64,000 nt of DNA from Christensenella sp964494645 (GTDB lineage Bacteria > Bacillota > Clostridia > Christensenellales > Christensenellaceae). How positions within the stretch are numbered: the stretch's first letter is position 1; each line of letters starts with the position of its first letter. The DNA lies in contig CAZBSH010000004.1 of NCBI GenBank assembly GCA_964494645.1, positions 1 to 64,000 of the forward strand, given 5' to 3'. Below are positions 1 to 8,159 of this stretch, in pieces. The position numbers and the translations under genes are program-made. The notes below the pieces were generated by a model. That model was not told where the DNA came from. It saw nothing but the letters and a program-made list of their open reading frames with translations, and made no database searches.

Positions 1-51
1 AAAGCAAAACCGGTAAAGAGCGCTTCCGGGGCAGCGCCTGCGAAGGAATAG
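1..51 (+). CDS. C-terminal end of a gene truncated by the window edge
   Basis: The first 51 bases read as an open frame ending in TAG, giving a Lys/Ala/Ser-rich tail that ends APAKE. Too little is present to name the protein. It lies about 150 bp upstream of two sugar-binding lipoproteins on the same strand, so a permease or ATPase of the same ABC importer would be a natural guess, but that is inference from position only. The gap up to 203 is AT-rich, with a purine-rich stretch and a GGAG ribosome site before the next gene. Confidence 0.4.
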   Translation, partial: KAKPVKSASGAAPAKE

Positions 52-202
52 GTAAACATTTTCATTCTTTTGAAAAAGATGGAAAAAGATATATTTTTGA
101 AGGAATCTTTCCACGCAAACTCCCCAAACAAGGGGGAACGAAAACTATTACTATTTGACGCAAATGTCAAAAAAATAAGCAAAGAAAAAGGAGAAAAAGA
201 AG

Positions 203-1444
203 ATGAAGAAAACACCGTTGATCGCGCTGTTATTGGTTTGTATCATGCTGTTTTCCGCATGTACAGGCGGCGGAGGAACCGCATCAAACTCACCTGATGC
301 GGGCAGCGACCCATCATCATCGCAGAGCGCGGCAGGCGAGAGCGCGTCTCAAGACGCAGAGGGATCTCAGGCGGCGAAAACACATTCGAACGCAGACGTG
401 TTTGAGTATGTCAATGATGCCGGCGCAAAATCGGATATCAACAAGTACTATAACGATCTTGGAATTGATTGTACTGTAGATATCCGTTGCCAGGGCGGCG
501 ATGTCAAAATCAAAGATGGCGCAATCACACAAATGCCAAAACCCGACAAACCATATACGATTGGGTTCTCCGTATACTATACGGTGGATGAAGTTGGATC
601 AATGTATTTGCAGGCGATGAAAGACGCTGCCGCCGAAGCAGGGATCGAGCTTTTGATCAATGATGCGGATTATGATCAGAGTTCGCAGGATCAAGCGATT
701 GAACAATGGATAGCGCAGGGGGTAGACGGGGTAATACTGACACCTTGCGATTTCACAGGCGTCAAATCTTCGTTGGATGCATTGGAAAAAGCAGGAATCC
801 CTGTTATTTCACTGGATGCGCCGCCGCAAGCGGGCAATGTGGATGCGATTGTAACATATGATTGCATTGAACAAGGACGCCTTGCGGGCGAATTGCTGGA
901 AAAAGCGCTGAAAGACAATGGCACAGAAATGAAAGGGAAAGTGATTTACAACACGCTGCCCTTTGTCCATCCCAATGCTGTGACACGCGTTCTTGGTTTT
1001 GACAGCGTATTTGAGAATTACGCGGACATTGAGCTGATCGAGCTGACAGGCGAAGCGCCGGAAGAGCATTACACGGCATTTGAAGGCGCGATTCAGGCAA
1101 ACCCGGATATGCTGGGTGCATGGGGGCTTTACAGCTCAGCTACCATTGGCATGATGAACGCTAAGCTGGCGGCAAAGAGAGACGATATCCTGCTTACATC
1201 TGTTGACAATGATAGACCTATTTTGGCGGGTATCTCCAAAGGCGATGTGCTGGGAACGGTATGCTATAGCGCGATCGATGGTTCGAGGATCGCGATGTCG
1301 CACATGATCAATCTGTTGAATGGTGCGGAGATCCCGGGAATCACCTATCAGGAAAATATCGTTGTCACAAAAGACAATGTTGAAGAAATGTTTGGTCATT
1401 ACTATCCGGGCAATACCTTAAAGGATTACCTCAACGCGAACTGA
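203..1444 (+). CDS. Sugar ABC transporter substrate-binding lipoprotein (paralog 1)
   Basis: Probably the extracytoplasmic ligand-binding component of a ribose/galactose-type ABC importer. The 413-residue protein starts with a lipoprotein signal peptide with lipobox FSAC (Cys20), a Ser/Ala/Gly-rich linker to about residue 60, an extra segment of about 50 residues, then a periplasmic-binding-protein fold from about residue 118 (IGFSVYYTVDEVG). The ATG has an AGGAG site about 9 bp upstream. It is closely similar to the next gene: they share IEQWI, GVDGVIL, LPFVHPNA and the stretch PEEHYTAFEGA. No permease or ATPase of this system follows, so partners probably lie upstream of the window. The ligand is unknown; the downstream PIG-L deacetylases suggest an acetylated amino sugar, as an inference. 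Confidence 0.85.
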   Translation: MKKTPLIALLLVCIMLFSACTGGGGTASNSPDAGSDPSSSQSAAGESASQDAEGSQAAKTHSNADVFEYVNDAGAKSDINKYYNDLGIDCTVDIRCQGGDVKIKDGAITQMPKPDKPYTIGFSVYYTVDEVGSMYLQAMKDAAAEAGIELLINDADYDQSSQDQAIEQWIAQGVDGVILTPCDFTGVKSSLDALEKAGIPVISLDAPPQAGNVDAIVTYDCIEQGRLAGELLEKALKDNGTEMKGKVIYNTLPFVHPNAVTRVLGFDSVFENYADIELIELTGEAPEEHYTAFEGAIQANPDMLGAWGLYSSATIGMMNAKLAAKRDDILLTSVDNDRPILAGISKGDVLGTVCYSAIDGSRIAMSHMINLLNGAEIPGITYQENIVVTKDNVEEMFGHYYPGNTLKDYLNAN

Positions 1445-1454
1445 GGCAAAAAAA

Positions 1455-1520
1455 CCTCCGTTCGCTGTAATCAAGATATGTTTAGGCTCCTGAGGAGCTG
1501 AAAATAAAAATAAACGGAGG
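1455..1520 (+). promoter_or_regulatory. Possible Shine-Dalgarno-sequestering element between the two binding-protein genes
   Basis: The sequence CCTCCGTT at 1455-1462 is the exact complement of AACGGAGG at 1513-1520, which contains the ribosome site of the next gene. Between them is a small hairpin, GCTCC-TGA-GGAGC, at about 1484-1496. In RNA the 8-bp pairing could hide the ribosome site, or set the ratio of the two binding proteins. It is seen directly as complementarity; function is inferred. Confidence 0.4.
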
Positions 1521-1528
1521 AAATGAAA

Positions 1529-2788
1529 ATGAAAAAAATGTCATTGATCGCCTTGGTACTGGTCATACTTATGCTGTTCGCAGCGTGTGCACCCGCACCG
1601 ACCGCATCGTCTGAGCCTGCTTCAAGCGAACCCTCGCAAAGCGCGGCGCAGGCAAGTGAAGAACCCAGTGCTTCAGCCAGCGAAGCAGCTTCTGCCGGTG
1701 CTTCGGACAACCCGAATGCTGCGGACTTCACGTATGTGGAAGCAGACTATGTAAAGGATGGTGTTTTTGACATCAGTAATTACTATAGTTCTCTCGGTGT
1801 GGACTGTAATGTAACGATCAAGGAACAAGGCGGCGTTGTCAGAGTCAAAGATGAAATGACGACACAAATCCCCAAAGCAAACGAGAAATACAAAATCGGT
1901 TTCTCGGTATATTACACGGTGGATGAAGTTGGCACGATGATTCTGAACACAATGAAACAAGCTGCGGAAGCAGCGGGCGTGGAACTGCTGGTCAATGATG
2001 CGAACTATGACCAGAACGCGCAGAATCAGGCAATTGAACAATGGATCACAGAAGGCGTAGACGGCGTTATCCTTGCTCCGTGCGATTTCACTGCTGTAAA
2101 AGGCGCGCTGGACGCACTCGAGAAAGCGAACATTCCGGTTGTTTCTATGAACCCGCCGCTCGCAGGAAATGTTGATTCTGTTGTTATGATCGACTGTATC
2201 GAAGAGGGCCAGATGGCGGCTAATTTGCTGATCGATGCGTTGAAAGCAGAGGGCAAAGAGGTGAAAGGGAAGATAGTTTATCAGACGCTCCCCTTTGTTC
2301 ACCCCAATGCTGCCACCCGTACAAAAGGGTTTAAGGATACGTTCGCTGACTATCCCGATGTAGAATTCATCGAGTTGACAGGAACGTCCCCGGAAGAACA
2401 TTATACCGCGTTTGAGGGCGCGCTGCAAGCGAACCCGGACATGATCGGTGCGTGGGGGCTTTACAGCTCTGCTACGATCGGCATGAATAATGCGAAAAAA
2501 GCTGCAAAAAGCGATGTTCTTCTTACCTCAATCGATAATGATAAGCCGATTCTTGCAGGCATCAAAGAAGGATCGATCCTGGGCTCAGCATGTTATTCAG
2601 GAATTACATCAGCCAACTGGTGCATGATCCAGATGGTCAACATCCTAAACGGCGTACAGGATATTCCTGCGGCAATCTTCTATGAGAATCAGGTGGTTAC
2701 GGCGGATAATGTCGACGCAATGTTTGATCATTATTATCCGGAAAGCACCGTCACATTGGAAGAGTACATGTCGGGCAAAACAGAGTAA
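1529..2788 (+). CDS. Sugar ABC transporter substrate-binding lipoprotein (paralog 2)
   Basis: Second of two tandem ligand-binding lipoproteins, same architecture as the gene before it: signal peptide with lipobox FAAC (Cys20), Ser/Ala/Pro-rich linker, an extra N-terminal segment, then the binding-protein fold from IGFSVYYTVDEVG. Two in-frame ATGs occur at 1523 and 1529. GGAGG ends at 1520, leaving only 2 bp before the first but 8 bp before the second, so 1529 is preferred (419 residues). The high similarity implies a recent tandem duplication; variable segments may give different ligand preference. It is followed after 34 bp by a TIM-barrel gene, probably in the same transcript. Confidence 0.86.
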   Translation: MKKMSLIALVLVILMLFAACAPAPTASSEPASSEPSQSAAQASEEPSASASEAASAGASDNPNAADFTYVEADYVKDGVFDISNYYSSLGVDCNVTIKEQGGVVRVKDEMTTQIPKANEKYKIGFSVYYTVDEVGTMILNTMKQAAEAAGVELLVNDANYDQNAQNQAIEQWITEGVDGVILAPCDFTAVKGALDALEKANIPVVSMNPPLAGNVDSVVMIDCIEEGQMAANLLIDALKAEGKEVKGKIVYQTLPFVHPNAATRTKGFKDTFADYPDVEFIELTGTSPEEHYTAFEGALQANPDMIGAWGLYSSATIGMNNAKKAAKSDVLLTSIDNDKPILAGIKEGSILGSACYSGITSANWCMIQMVNILNGVQDIPAAIFYENQVVTADNVDAMFDHYYPESTVTLEEYMSGKTE

Positions 2789-2822
2789 GGAAAAGCAAAA
2801 TTTGAAATGAGGTAATTGAAAA

Positions 2823-3503
2823 ATGAATAAGGCACCTGAGTTAATCGTAATGCTTACGCACAACGACAGGACAGTAGAGAATGCAATCGAAGTATTCGAA
2901 GCGGCGAAGGATGCACCGGCTACATGTTGGGGATTTAAGGAAGTTGGGCTTCCGATCCCCGATATGAAGATTCTTGTGCAAAAAATGAAGGATGCAGGCA
3001 AAAAAACTTTCTTAGAAGTTGTGGACTATACAGAGGAAGGTTGTCTTGCCGGCGCAAAGATCGGCGTAGAATGTGGGTTTGATGCGTTGATGGGTACGTT
3101 GTATTTTGACTCGGTACGTGACATGCTTTATGAGAACGGGGTAGAGTATCTGCCGTTTGTAGGAAAGCTGTCAGGTCGCCCAAGTGTGCTCGATGGAACG
3201 ATCGAGGAGATTATTGAAGAAGCGCAAAATCTGGTGAAAAATAAAGGCATCAAAGGATTTGATCTTCTTGGATACCGTTATGTGGGTGATGCGGTTAAGT
3301 TAAACAGCGAGTTTGTAAAAAGCTTAAAGAGCATTGAGATCCCGGTTTGTCTCGCGGGAAGCGTGCAGAGCTATCAGCGCCTTGACGAAGTGAAGGCGAC
3401 CGGTGCGTGGGCGTTTACGATCGGTGGCGCGTTCTTCGAAAATAAATTCGACGGAACATTTGCGGAGCAGATCACAAAAGTAGTGGAGTACATGAACAAG
3501 TAA
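2823..3503 (+). CDS. TIM-barrel protein of the ribulose-phosphate-binding barrel type, function unknown
   Basis: A 226-residue cytoplasmic protein. The C-terminal part, with IPVCLAGSVQSYQRLDEV followed by WAFTIGGAFF, resembles the phosphate-gripping beta7/beta8 loops of HisA/TrpF/NanE-type barrels, so a phosphorylated sugar or cyclic substrate is likely. An Asp-Ala-Leu-Met-Gly-Thr stretch near the middle fits the barrel interior. I do not recognise a specific family; an N-acetylmannosamine-6-phosphate 2-epimerase-like role would fit the neighbouring deacetylases but is not shown by sequence alone. A GAGG ribosome site precedes the ATG. It is followed by a strong hairpin with no T-run and then two deacetylase genes. 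Confidence 0.6.
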   Translation: MNKAPELIVMLTHNDRTVENAIEVFEAAKDAPATCWGFKEVGLPIPDMKILVQKMKDAGKKTFLEVVDYTEEGCLAGAKIGVECGFDALMGTLYFDSVRDMLYENGVEYLPFVGKLSGRPSVLDGTIEEIIEEAQNLVKNKGIKGFDLLGYRYVGDAVKLNSEFVKSLKSIEIPVCLAGSVQSYQRLDEVKATGAWAFTIGGAFFENKFDGTFAEQITKVVEYMNK

Positions 3504-3521
3504 CAAGAGATTGCCAAAGAG

Positions 3522-3547
3522 CGGGTCGCAGCGTTTGCTGCGACCCG
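3522..3547 (+). other. Intercistronic perfect hairpin
   Basis: An 11-bp perfect stem, CGGGTCGCAGC, closes a GTTT loop between the TIM-barrel gene and the first deacetylase. No T-run follows, so it looks like an mRNA processing or stabilising structure, or a weak attenuator, more than an intrinsic terminator. Confidence 0.6.
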
Positions 3548-3575
3548 TGCATATGGCGGAAAGGCGGAGCAGAGA

Positions 3576-4298
3576 ATGCGAATTCTTTTTATGGGAGCGC
3601 ATCCGGACGACTGCGAATATTACTGCGCGGGAACTCTTGCAAAGTATACAAAGCGTGGGCACGAGGTGTTTATCGCGATTTCTACGAACGGAAACATCGG
3701 TTCAATGACGGCGAAAACCAAAGAAGAAGTGGCTGATATGCGGTACAAAGAAGCATTGGACGCATGCGCCGTGATTGGCGCAAAGCTTATTTGGATGGGG
3801 TTTGATGACGAATATCTGATTGATTCGCGTGAAGTGCGGGACGCCTTTATAGATGCGGTGCGCGAGGCACGGCCGGATGTGATTTTTACGACGTGGAAAA
3901 TGAACGACTATAATCCGGATCATAATATCAATGGATATATGGCGTTTATCGCCAGAATCAACGCATCGATTCAATTGATCAAAACAAAACATGAGGCGAC
4001 AGACAAAATTCCGGTGATGTTTTTTTGTCCGCCAACAGGGCAGATGGAATTTATGCCGGATTATTATGTGGATATTTCAGAGGAGATGGAAACAAAAATT
4101 ACGATGTGGAAGCGGCACAAGTCTCAAAATGAGGAATGGTGCGGCGATATCTTTGGCGTTGACGTTCTTGCGGGGATGATACGTACATGCGAACATTTTG
4201 CGTACCAGACCGGCGCGGGCATCAGGTATGCCGAAGGGTTTCAACTATGTAAAACATGGCCGATCGGCGCGGCAGAGCCACATAAGATGCTGCCGTAA
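3576..4298 (+). CDS. PIG-L (LmbE-like) family deacetylase, copy 1
   Basis: Zinc-dependent N-deacetylase family acting on N-acetyl amino sugars or related conjugates. The 240-residue protein opens with the zinc-binding motif AHPDD at residues 9-13 (GAHPDDCEYYCAGT); a second His ligand fits the later stretch YNPDHNINGYMAF. There is no signal peptide, so it works in the cytoplasm. It forms a tandem pair with the next gene; both have the same length and end in LCKTWPI plus a short tail. Placement downstream of two sugar-binding lipoproteins suggests it deacetylates an imported compound. The substrate is unknown. Confidence 0.85.
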   Translation: MRILFMGAHPDDCEYYCAGTLAKYTKRGHEVFIAISTNGNIGSMTAKTKEEVADMRYKEALDACAVIGAKLIWMGFDDEYLIDSREVRDAFIDAVREARPDVIFTTWKMNDYNPDHNINGYMAFIARINASIQLIKTKHEATDKIPVMFFCPPTGQMEFMPDYYVDISEEMETKITMWKRHKSQNEEWCGDIFGVDVLAGMIRTCEHFAYQTGAGIRYAEGFQLCKTWPIGAAEPHKMLP

Positions 4299-4342
4299 TG
4301 TGAAAAAAGGGCTGTTAAATTGATAATAGAAGGAGAAATGAA

Positions 4343-5065
4343 ATGAGAGTATTGGCATTTGGAGCACATCCGGACGATATTGAATTCCGGTGCGGGGGAA
4401 CTCTTGCCAAAATGGCGGCGAGAGGCGACGAAATTTTTATGTGTATTGCTACAAACGGCAATATCGGTTCTTTCCAGATGGGAAAGGATGAAATTCGCGC
4501 GGTACGCCACAAAGAAGCGCAGGCTGCATGCGACCTGATCGGGGCGCAGCTCATTTGGCTGGATGAGCCGGATGAGTTTTTGTTCGACAATGAAAAAACG
4601 CGCCTTAAATTTGTAGATGCATACCGTATAGCGCGACCGGATATTGTATTTGCGCCGCCTTACTTTAAGGATTATAATCAGGATCACGATATGACAGGAT
4701 ACCTTGCGTTTGTTGCGCGGGTGATCTCTACGGTAAAGCTGATCGAAACAGAATATGAACAAACCGCTACCGTACCGCCGCTGTTTTATACACAACCGCA
4801 TGGTATCAATCCGGAATTTCGTCCGGAGTACTTTGTAGATATCACGGAAATGGCAGAAACCAAGCACAGGATGTGTAATTGTCATGCTTCTCAGATGGGG
4901 GATTGGTGTAGGGACGCATTTGGCGTAAACTATCTGGAAGGGAAGGAACGAACGGATAAGTATTGGGCAAATGCATGCGGTACACCCGGTGTAGAATATG
5001 TAGAAGTGTTTTCATTGTGTAAAACCTGGCCCATAAAGGCCGGAGCGCACACACTATTGCCATAA
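4343..5065 (+). CDS. PIG-L (LmbE-like) family deacetylase, copy 2
   Basis: Paralog of the preceding gene, also 240 residues and starting with GAHPDDIEFRCGGTLAKM, which carries the AHPDD zinc motif. The second ligand region reads YNQDHDMTGYLAFVA. No signal peptide is seen. An AGGAG site lies about 6 bp before the ATG. The two copies have clearly diverged, so they may act on different substrates, successive acetyl groups, or as a heteromer (inference). The gene ends the operon: a terminator-like hairpin follows directly. Confidence 0.85.
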   Translation: MRVLAFGAHPDDIEFRCGGTLAKMAARGDEIFMCIATNGNIGSFQMGKDEIRAVRHKEAQAACDLIGAQLIWLDEPDEFLFDNEKTRLKFVDAYRIARPDIVFAPPYFKDYNQDHDMTGYLAFVARVISTVKLIETEYEQTATVPPLFYTQPHGINPEFRPEYFVDITEMAETKHRMCNCHASQMGDWCRDAFGVNYLEGKERTDKYWANACGTPGVEYVEVFSLCKTWPIKAGAHTLLP

Positions 5066-5080
5066 TATATCACTCTGCAA

Positions 5081-5108
5081 AAGAGCATCCTTCTTGGGAT
5101 GTTTTTTT
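5081..5108 (+). terminator. Intrinsic terminator after the deacetylase operon
   Basis: GCATCC pairs with GGATGT (one G-T pair) around a TTCTTG loop, extended by weak A-T and G-T pairs, and followed by seven Ts. Confidence 0.65.
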
Positions 5109-5247
5109 GCGTTTTGCGCTTTACAGAACACATCCATGGCGAAGAGGGGTTGTTAGGAGCGCATAATCGAAAGCAATTACGGCGATCAGTCTGTTTTCAT
5201 CACTTCGAAAACGGCATACATAAAGGATTTCTGCTCACTTACAATTC
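5109..5247. other. Intergenic stretch with nothing recognised
   Basis: This part of the 336-bp gap between the deacetylase operon and the membrane-protein operon shows no convincing ORF, repeat or RNA motif. It leads into the promoter at 5248. Confidence 0.5.
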
Positions 5248-5276
5248 TTGACAAGAAGGGCTTAAAATGATAAAGT
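5248..5276 (+). promoter_or_regulatory. Sigma-A-type promoter for the membrane-protein operon
   Basis: TTGACA at 5248-5253 and TAAAGT at 5271-5276 with a 17-bp spacer, followed by an AT-rich leader of about 120 bases before the first gene. Confidence 0.65.
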
Positions 5277-5401
5277 TTTATGGTAATAAGTGTTTTTATA
5301 TAAGATATTTGTATAATAGGGGATATTATACATGACAGGACTAATTTGATATAAAAATACTCATGTATTGGCAGAAATAATAAACGAGCGGGAGATACCG
5401 G

Positions 5402-6739
5402 TTGGACTTAAGTGTCATCATCATTATTGCTCTGGCTGTTGCAGGAGTAATTTTGGCTTGTATAGTCAATAAGGGTAATCCAGGATACAGACTGGGGATG
5501 ATCATTGCGATCGTAATAGGATGTGTCGCTGGATTATTGTTGTATTATTATATTTCCGTTTTCCGTAGTTTTCAATTGATATTGCTTGTGGTGGGCGTAA
5601 CGGTAATTGTGTTGGTCGTTGTGTATATTATCATCGTGGCGATCCAGCATCATGCAAAGATCGGAAAAGCCAAGCGGCAAGAGCGTCGCAGGGCAGCGGA
5701 ACAAGAAAGGATTGCTGCGCTCGAAGAAAAACAACGCAATCAAGCGCAAGCTAAACTTGAAGCGGACATGCAACAAGCGCAGGCGATGAGGATGCAGCGC
5801 GAGACGGAAGAGCAAAACGCGTATATGACAGCCGCGCAAGAGCCGATGGAACAAGAATTTGCAGAGGAACAAGAACCGGATGTTGCGGATGATAGGTTAG
5901 AAGCCGAGGAAGAAATCATTGTTAATGAAGAACCGGTATTGGAATTTTTAACGGAAGAGGACGATGAGTCAGTGAATATTCTTGACGACGAACAGCTTTT
6001 AGAAGAAGAAATGGCGCAGGCGGAGCCGTATGTTATGCCGAGCGAAAGAATGGAACGTCCTGAAGCTATTGTATGGGAAGAAGAAGAGGAAGTTTATAAA
6101 GCGGCTGAAAATGCGTTTGGGTTCTTGTCCGATGATGGATGGGATGATGAGGAATTTGAGGCGGAGCTTGCTGCTATGGAAGCGTTAAGCGAAGAAGAGC
6201 AGAAACACGAAGGGTCTGCCGAAGAAAGCATCGTAGAGGAAGAGCCGCAAGAAGCAATTGTAATAGAAGAACCGTTGGAAGAAGAGACGGGTATTCTGGA
6301 AAAAATTGCGTCAGAAGAACCTGTGAGCGAGCAAATCCGTGCGGAAGAAGAGGATATCCAGCCGGATCAGGTTGATGAGCAACCGGAAGAAGAGACAGCA
6401 GAACCGGAGGAAGCGCAAGAGGCTGAGGCTGCCGATGATGTAGAACAAGCGGAGCCTGCGGACGCGGTATTTGAAGAACCGAAAGAGCCGGAACGGGAAG
6501 AAGAGGAGGTTGCAGTGGTTGCAACCCGCGCGGCGGAGAAGCTTGGGGATGAGCCGCAGACGTTATTTGATCAAAAAGAAGCGGATATTGAAGAATTACG
6601 CGCATTGATCAAAGTGGGATTTTATGATGACGCGCTTAAGAAGGTTTTCAAGATACTGAATGCCGGATACATTATGACGCCACAGGAAAAGCAGCAAATG
6701 CGAATTGTATTGATGACGTTGAAAGAGAAGATGAAATAA
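5402..6739 (+). CDS. Membrane protein with three N-terminal helices and a long acidic tail
   Basis: No family recognised. The start is TTG with GGGAG about 7 bp upstream. Residues about 3-23, 31-51 and 57-80 form three hydrophobic helices. A basic, Arg/Gln/Lys-rich stretch predicted as coiled coil follows (about 85-150), then about 230 residues extremely rich in Glu, Asp, Ala and Pro, which are probably disordered. The last 55 residues (ADIEELRALIKVGFYDDALK onward) are ordinary in composition and look like a small folded helical domain. The next gene starts directly after the stop codon, so the two are translationally coupled. A scaffold or envelope-organising role is possible but unproven. 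Confidence 0.7.
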   Translation: MDLSVIIIIALAVAGVILACIVNKGNPGYRLGMIIAIVIGCVAGLLLYYYISVFRSFQLILLVVGVTVIVLVVVYIIIVAIQHHAKIGKAKRQERRRAAEQERIAALEEKQRNQAQAKLEADMQQAQAMRMQRETEEQNAYMTAAQEPMEQEFAEEQEPDVADDRLEAEEEIIVNEEPVLEFLTEEDDESVNILDDEQLLEEEMAQAEPYVMPSERMERPEAIVWEEEEEVYKAAENAFGFLSDDGWDDEEFEAELAAMEALSEEEQKHEGSAEESIVEEEPQEAIVIEEPLEEETGILEKIASEEPVSEQIRAEEEDIQPDQVDEQPEEETAEPEEAQEAEAADDVEQAEPADAVFEEPKEPEREEEEVAVVATRAAEKLGDEPQTLFDQKEADIEELRALIKVGFYDDALKKVFKILNAGYIMTPQEKQQMRIVLMTLKEKMK

Positions 6740-8128
6740 ATGAAGGCAGCGGAAAAGCTCAAACGCAACAATGTGCGTAATGACAAAAAACAATATGCGT
6801 TTAATATTTTGATCGTTGTTGTTATTGTATCGGCTTTGCTTTTGACGGGTGCATATGGCGGTATGTACAGTGTTTCTGACAACGAGGTGTTTGCGCAGGG
6901 TACAGTGGTGAATGGGTTTGAGCTCTCGGGGAAAACGTTTGAAGAGGCAAGGGAAGAAGTATTAAAGCAGGAACGTGAAAATCTGAAAAATGTCAGGATC
7001 AAGGTGACATATAATGGGAATATACGCGAGTTTACAGCGGCCGATCTGGGAGTGAGCGGTAATGCGGAAGAGCTGTTAAAAGAGGCATATGCATACTCAA
7101 GAAGCGGCAATGTATTTGCGGATTATAACAATACCTATGCCGGCGAGACGCTTGAAAGCGGTATCTCTATCGATACGGAAGTGTTGGAAAAGAGCGTTAA
7201 AGGTTTTTTGAATAAGTACGATACGAAGCCGGTGGACGCGACGGCAAAGTTTGATCTTTTTACGCACGATTTCACTTATACGCAAAGTTCTGTAGGATCT
7301 ATGGCGGATGCGGACGGCGTGTGTAAGGAGATCGAGCAGAAATTGTACAACGGTGATTACAGTGATGTAAATGTCACGGGCGAACGGTTGCAGCCTGCGG
7401 TGACGGAAGAAGCACTGGAGCAAAATACTGTATTGATCGGGCGATGTGAAACGCAGGCGACAAACGATGAAAACAGGAATATTAACATTTCTTTGATGTG
7501 TAAGGCGATCAACGGTCTTATATTACAGCCGGGGGAAACGCTTTCCATTAACGAATTGGTGGGAGAGAGAACTGCGGATAAAGGATTTAAACCTGCGCCT
7601 GCAATCACGGATGGGAAAAAACTGACCGACGAGCTGGGCGGAGGTATCTGTCAGTTGGCGGGAACGCTCTACAATGCTGCTCTGCTTGCAGATATGGAGA
7701 TCGTTGAGCGGGTACATCATTCATGGCCGTCCGCCTATCTGCCGATAGGGCTTGATGCGACGCTTAATTGGGATGATAAAGATCTCAAGCTCAAGAATAC
7801 AAGTGAATATCCGATGTATCTGGGTGCGTATTTATATAAACAGTCGGTCGTAGTTGAAATATACGGACAACCGAGCGAATATGACATCGAGCTTGAAAAT
7901 GTTATTCTAAAGGAGATAGATATTCCTAAGCCGGAGATCATTTATACGGATGAGCTGCCCGCCGGGCAGCGCAAGACGACGATTACCGGACGCAAGGGGT
8001 ATGAAGTGGATGTTTATCGTAATTATCTAAAAGACGGGGAGATCGTCAAGAGTGAAAAGATATCGCATGACACGTTCCATGAAATAAAGGGGACGGTACT
8101 TGAGGGAACAAGCACGAAAGATAAATAA
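6740..8128 (+). CDS. VanW family cell-envelope protein
   Basis: A 462-residue protein with one N-terminal membrane anchor (about residues 18-40), a peptidoglycan-binding-like region, then a VanW domain in the C-terminal half: ISLMCKAINGLILQPGETLS, the signature ELGGGICQLAGTLYNAAL, and VHHSWPSAYLPIGLDATLNW. A beta-rich tail follows with some resemblance to a G5 domain. VanW proteins occur widely in Gram-positive bacteria, with unknown biochemical activity; the name comes from the vanB glycopeptide cluster but does not by itself imply resistance. The ATG abuts the previous stop codon (TAAATG). The neighbours are the acidic membrane protein and a PRC-barrel protein. Confidence 0.85.
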   Translation: MKAAEKLKRNNVRNDKKQYAFNILIVVVIVSALLLTGAYGGMYSVSDNEVFAQGTVVNGFELSGKTFEEAREEVLKQERENLKNVRIKVTYNGNIREFTAADLGVSGNAEELLKEAYAYSRSGNVFADYNNTYAGETLESGISIDTEVLEKSVKGFLNKYDTKPVDATAKFDLFTHDFTYTQSSVGSMADADGVCKEIEQKLYNGDYSDVNVTGERLQPAVTEEALEQNTVLIGRCETQATNDENRNINISLMCKAINGLILQPGETLSINELVGERTADKGFKPAPAITDGKKLTDELGGGICQLAGTLYNAALLADMEIVERVHHSWPSAYLPIGLDATLNWDDKDLKLKNTSEYPMYLGAYLYKQSVVVEIYGQPSEYDIELENVILKEIDIPKPEIIYTDELPAGQRKTTITGRKGYEVDVYRNYLKDGEIVKSEKISHDTFHEIKGTVLEGTSTKDK

Positions 8129-8159
8129 ATAGAAAAGAGATAGATGGGAGAGTAAGAAA

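Noticed and set aside
1673..2428. 251-codon minus-strand open frame
   Set aside because: Lies wholly inside the second binding-protein gene, in antisense, with odd composition and no supporting start signals.
5109..5247. Riboswitch in the long gap before the acidic membrane protein
   Set aside because: No known motif found; the promoter lies downstream of this stretch, so it would not be transcribed with the operon.
6740..8128. Glycopeptide-resistance gene because of the VanW name
   Set aside because: VanW proteins are common in Gram-positive genomes; no vanA/B, vanX, vanH or vanRS genes are present.
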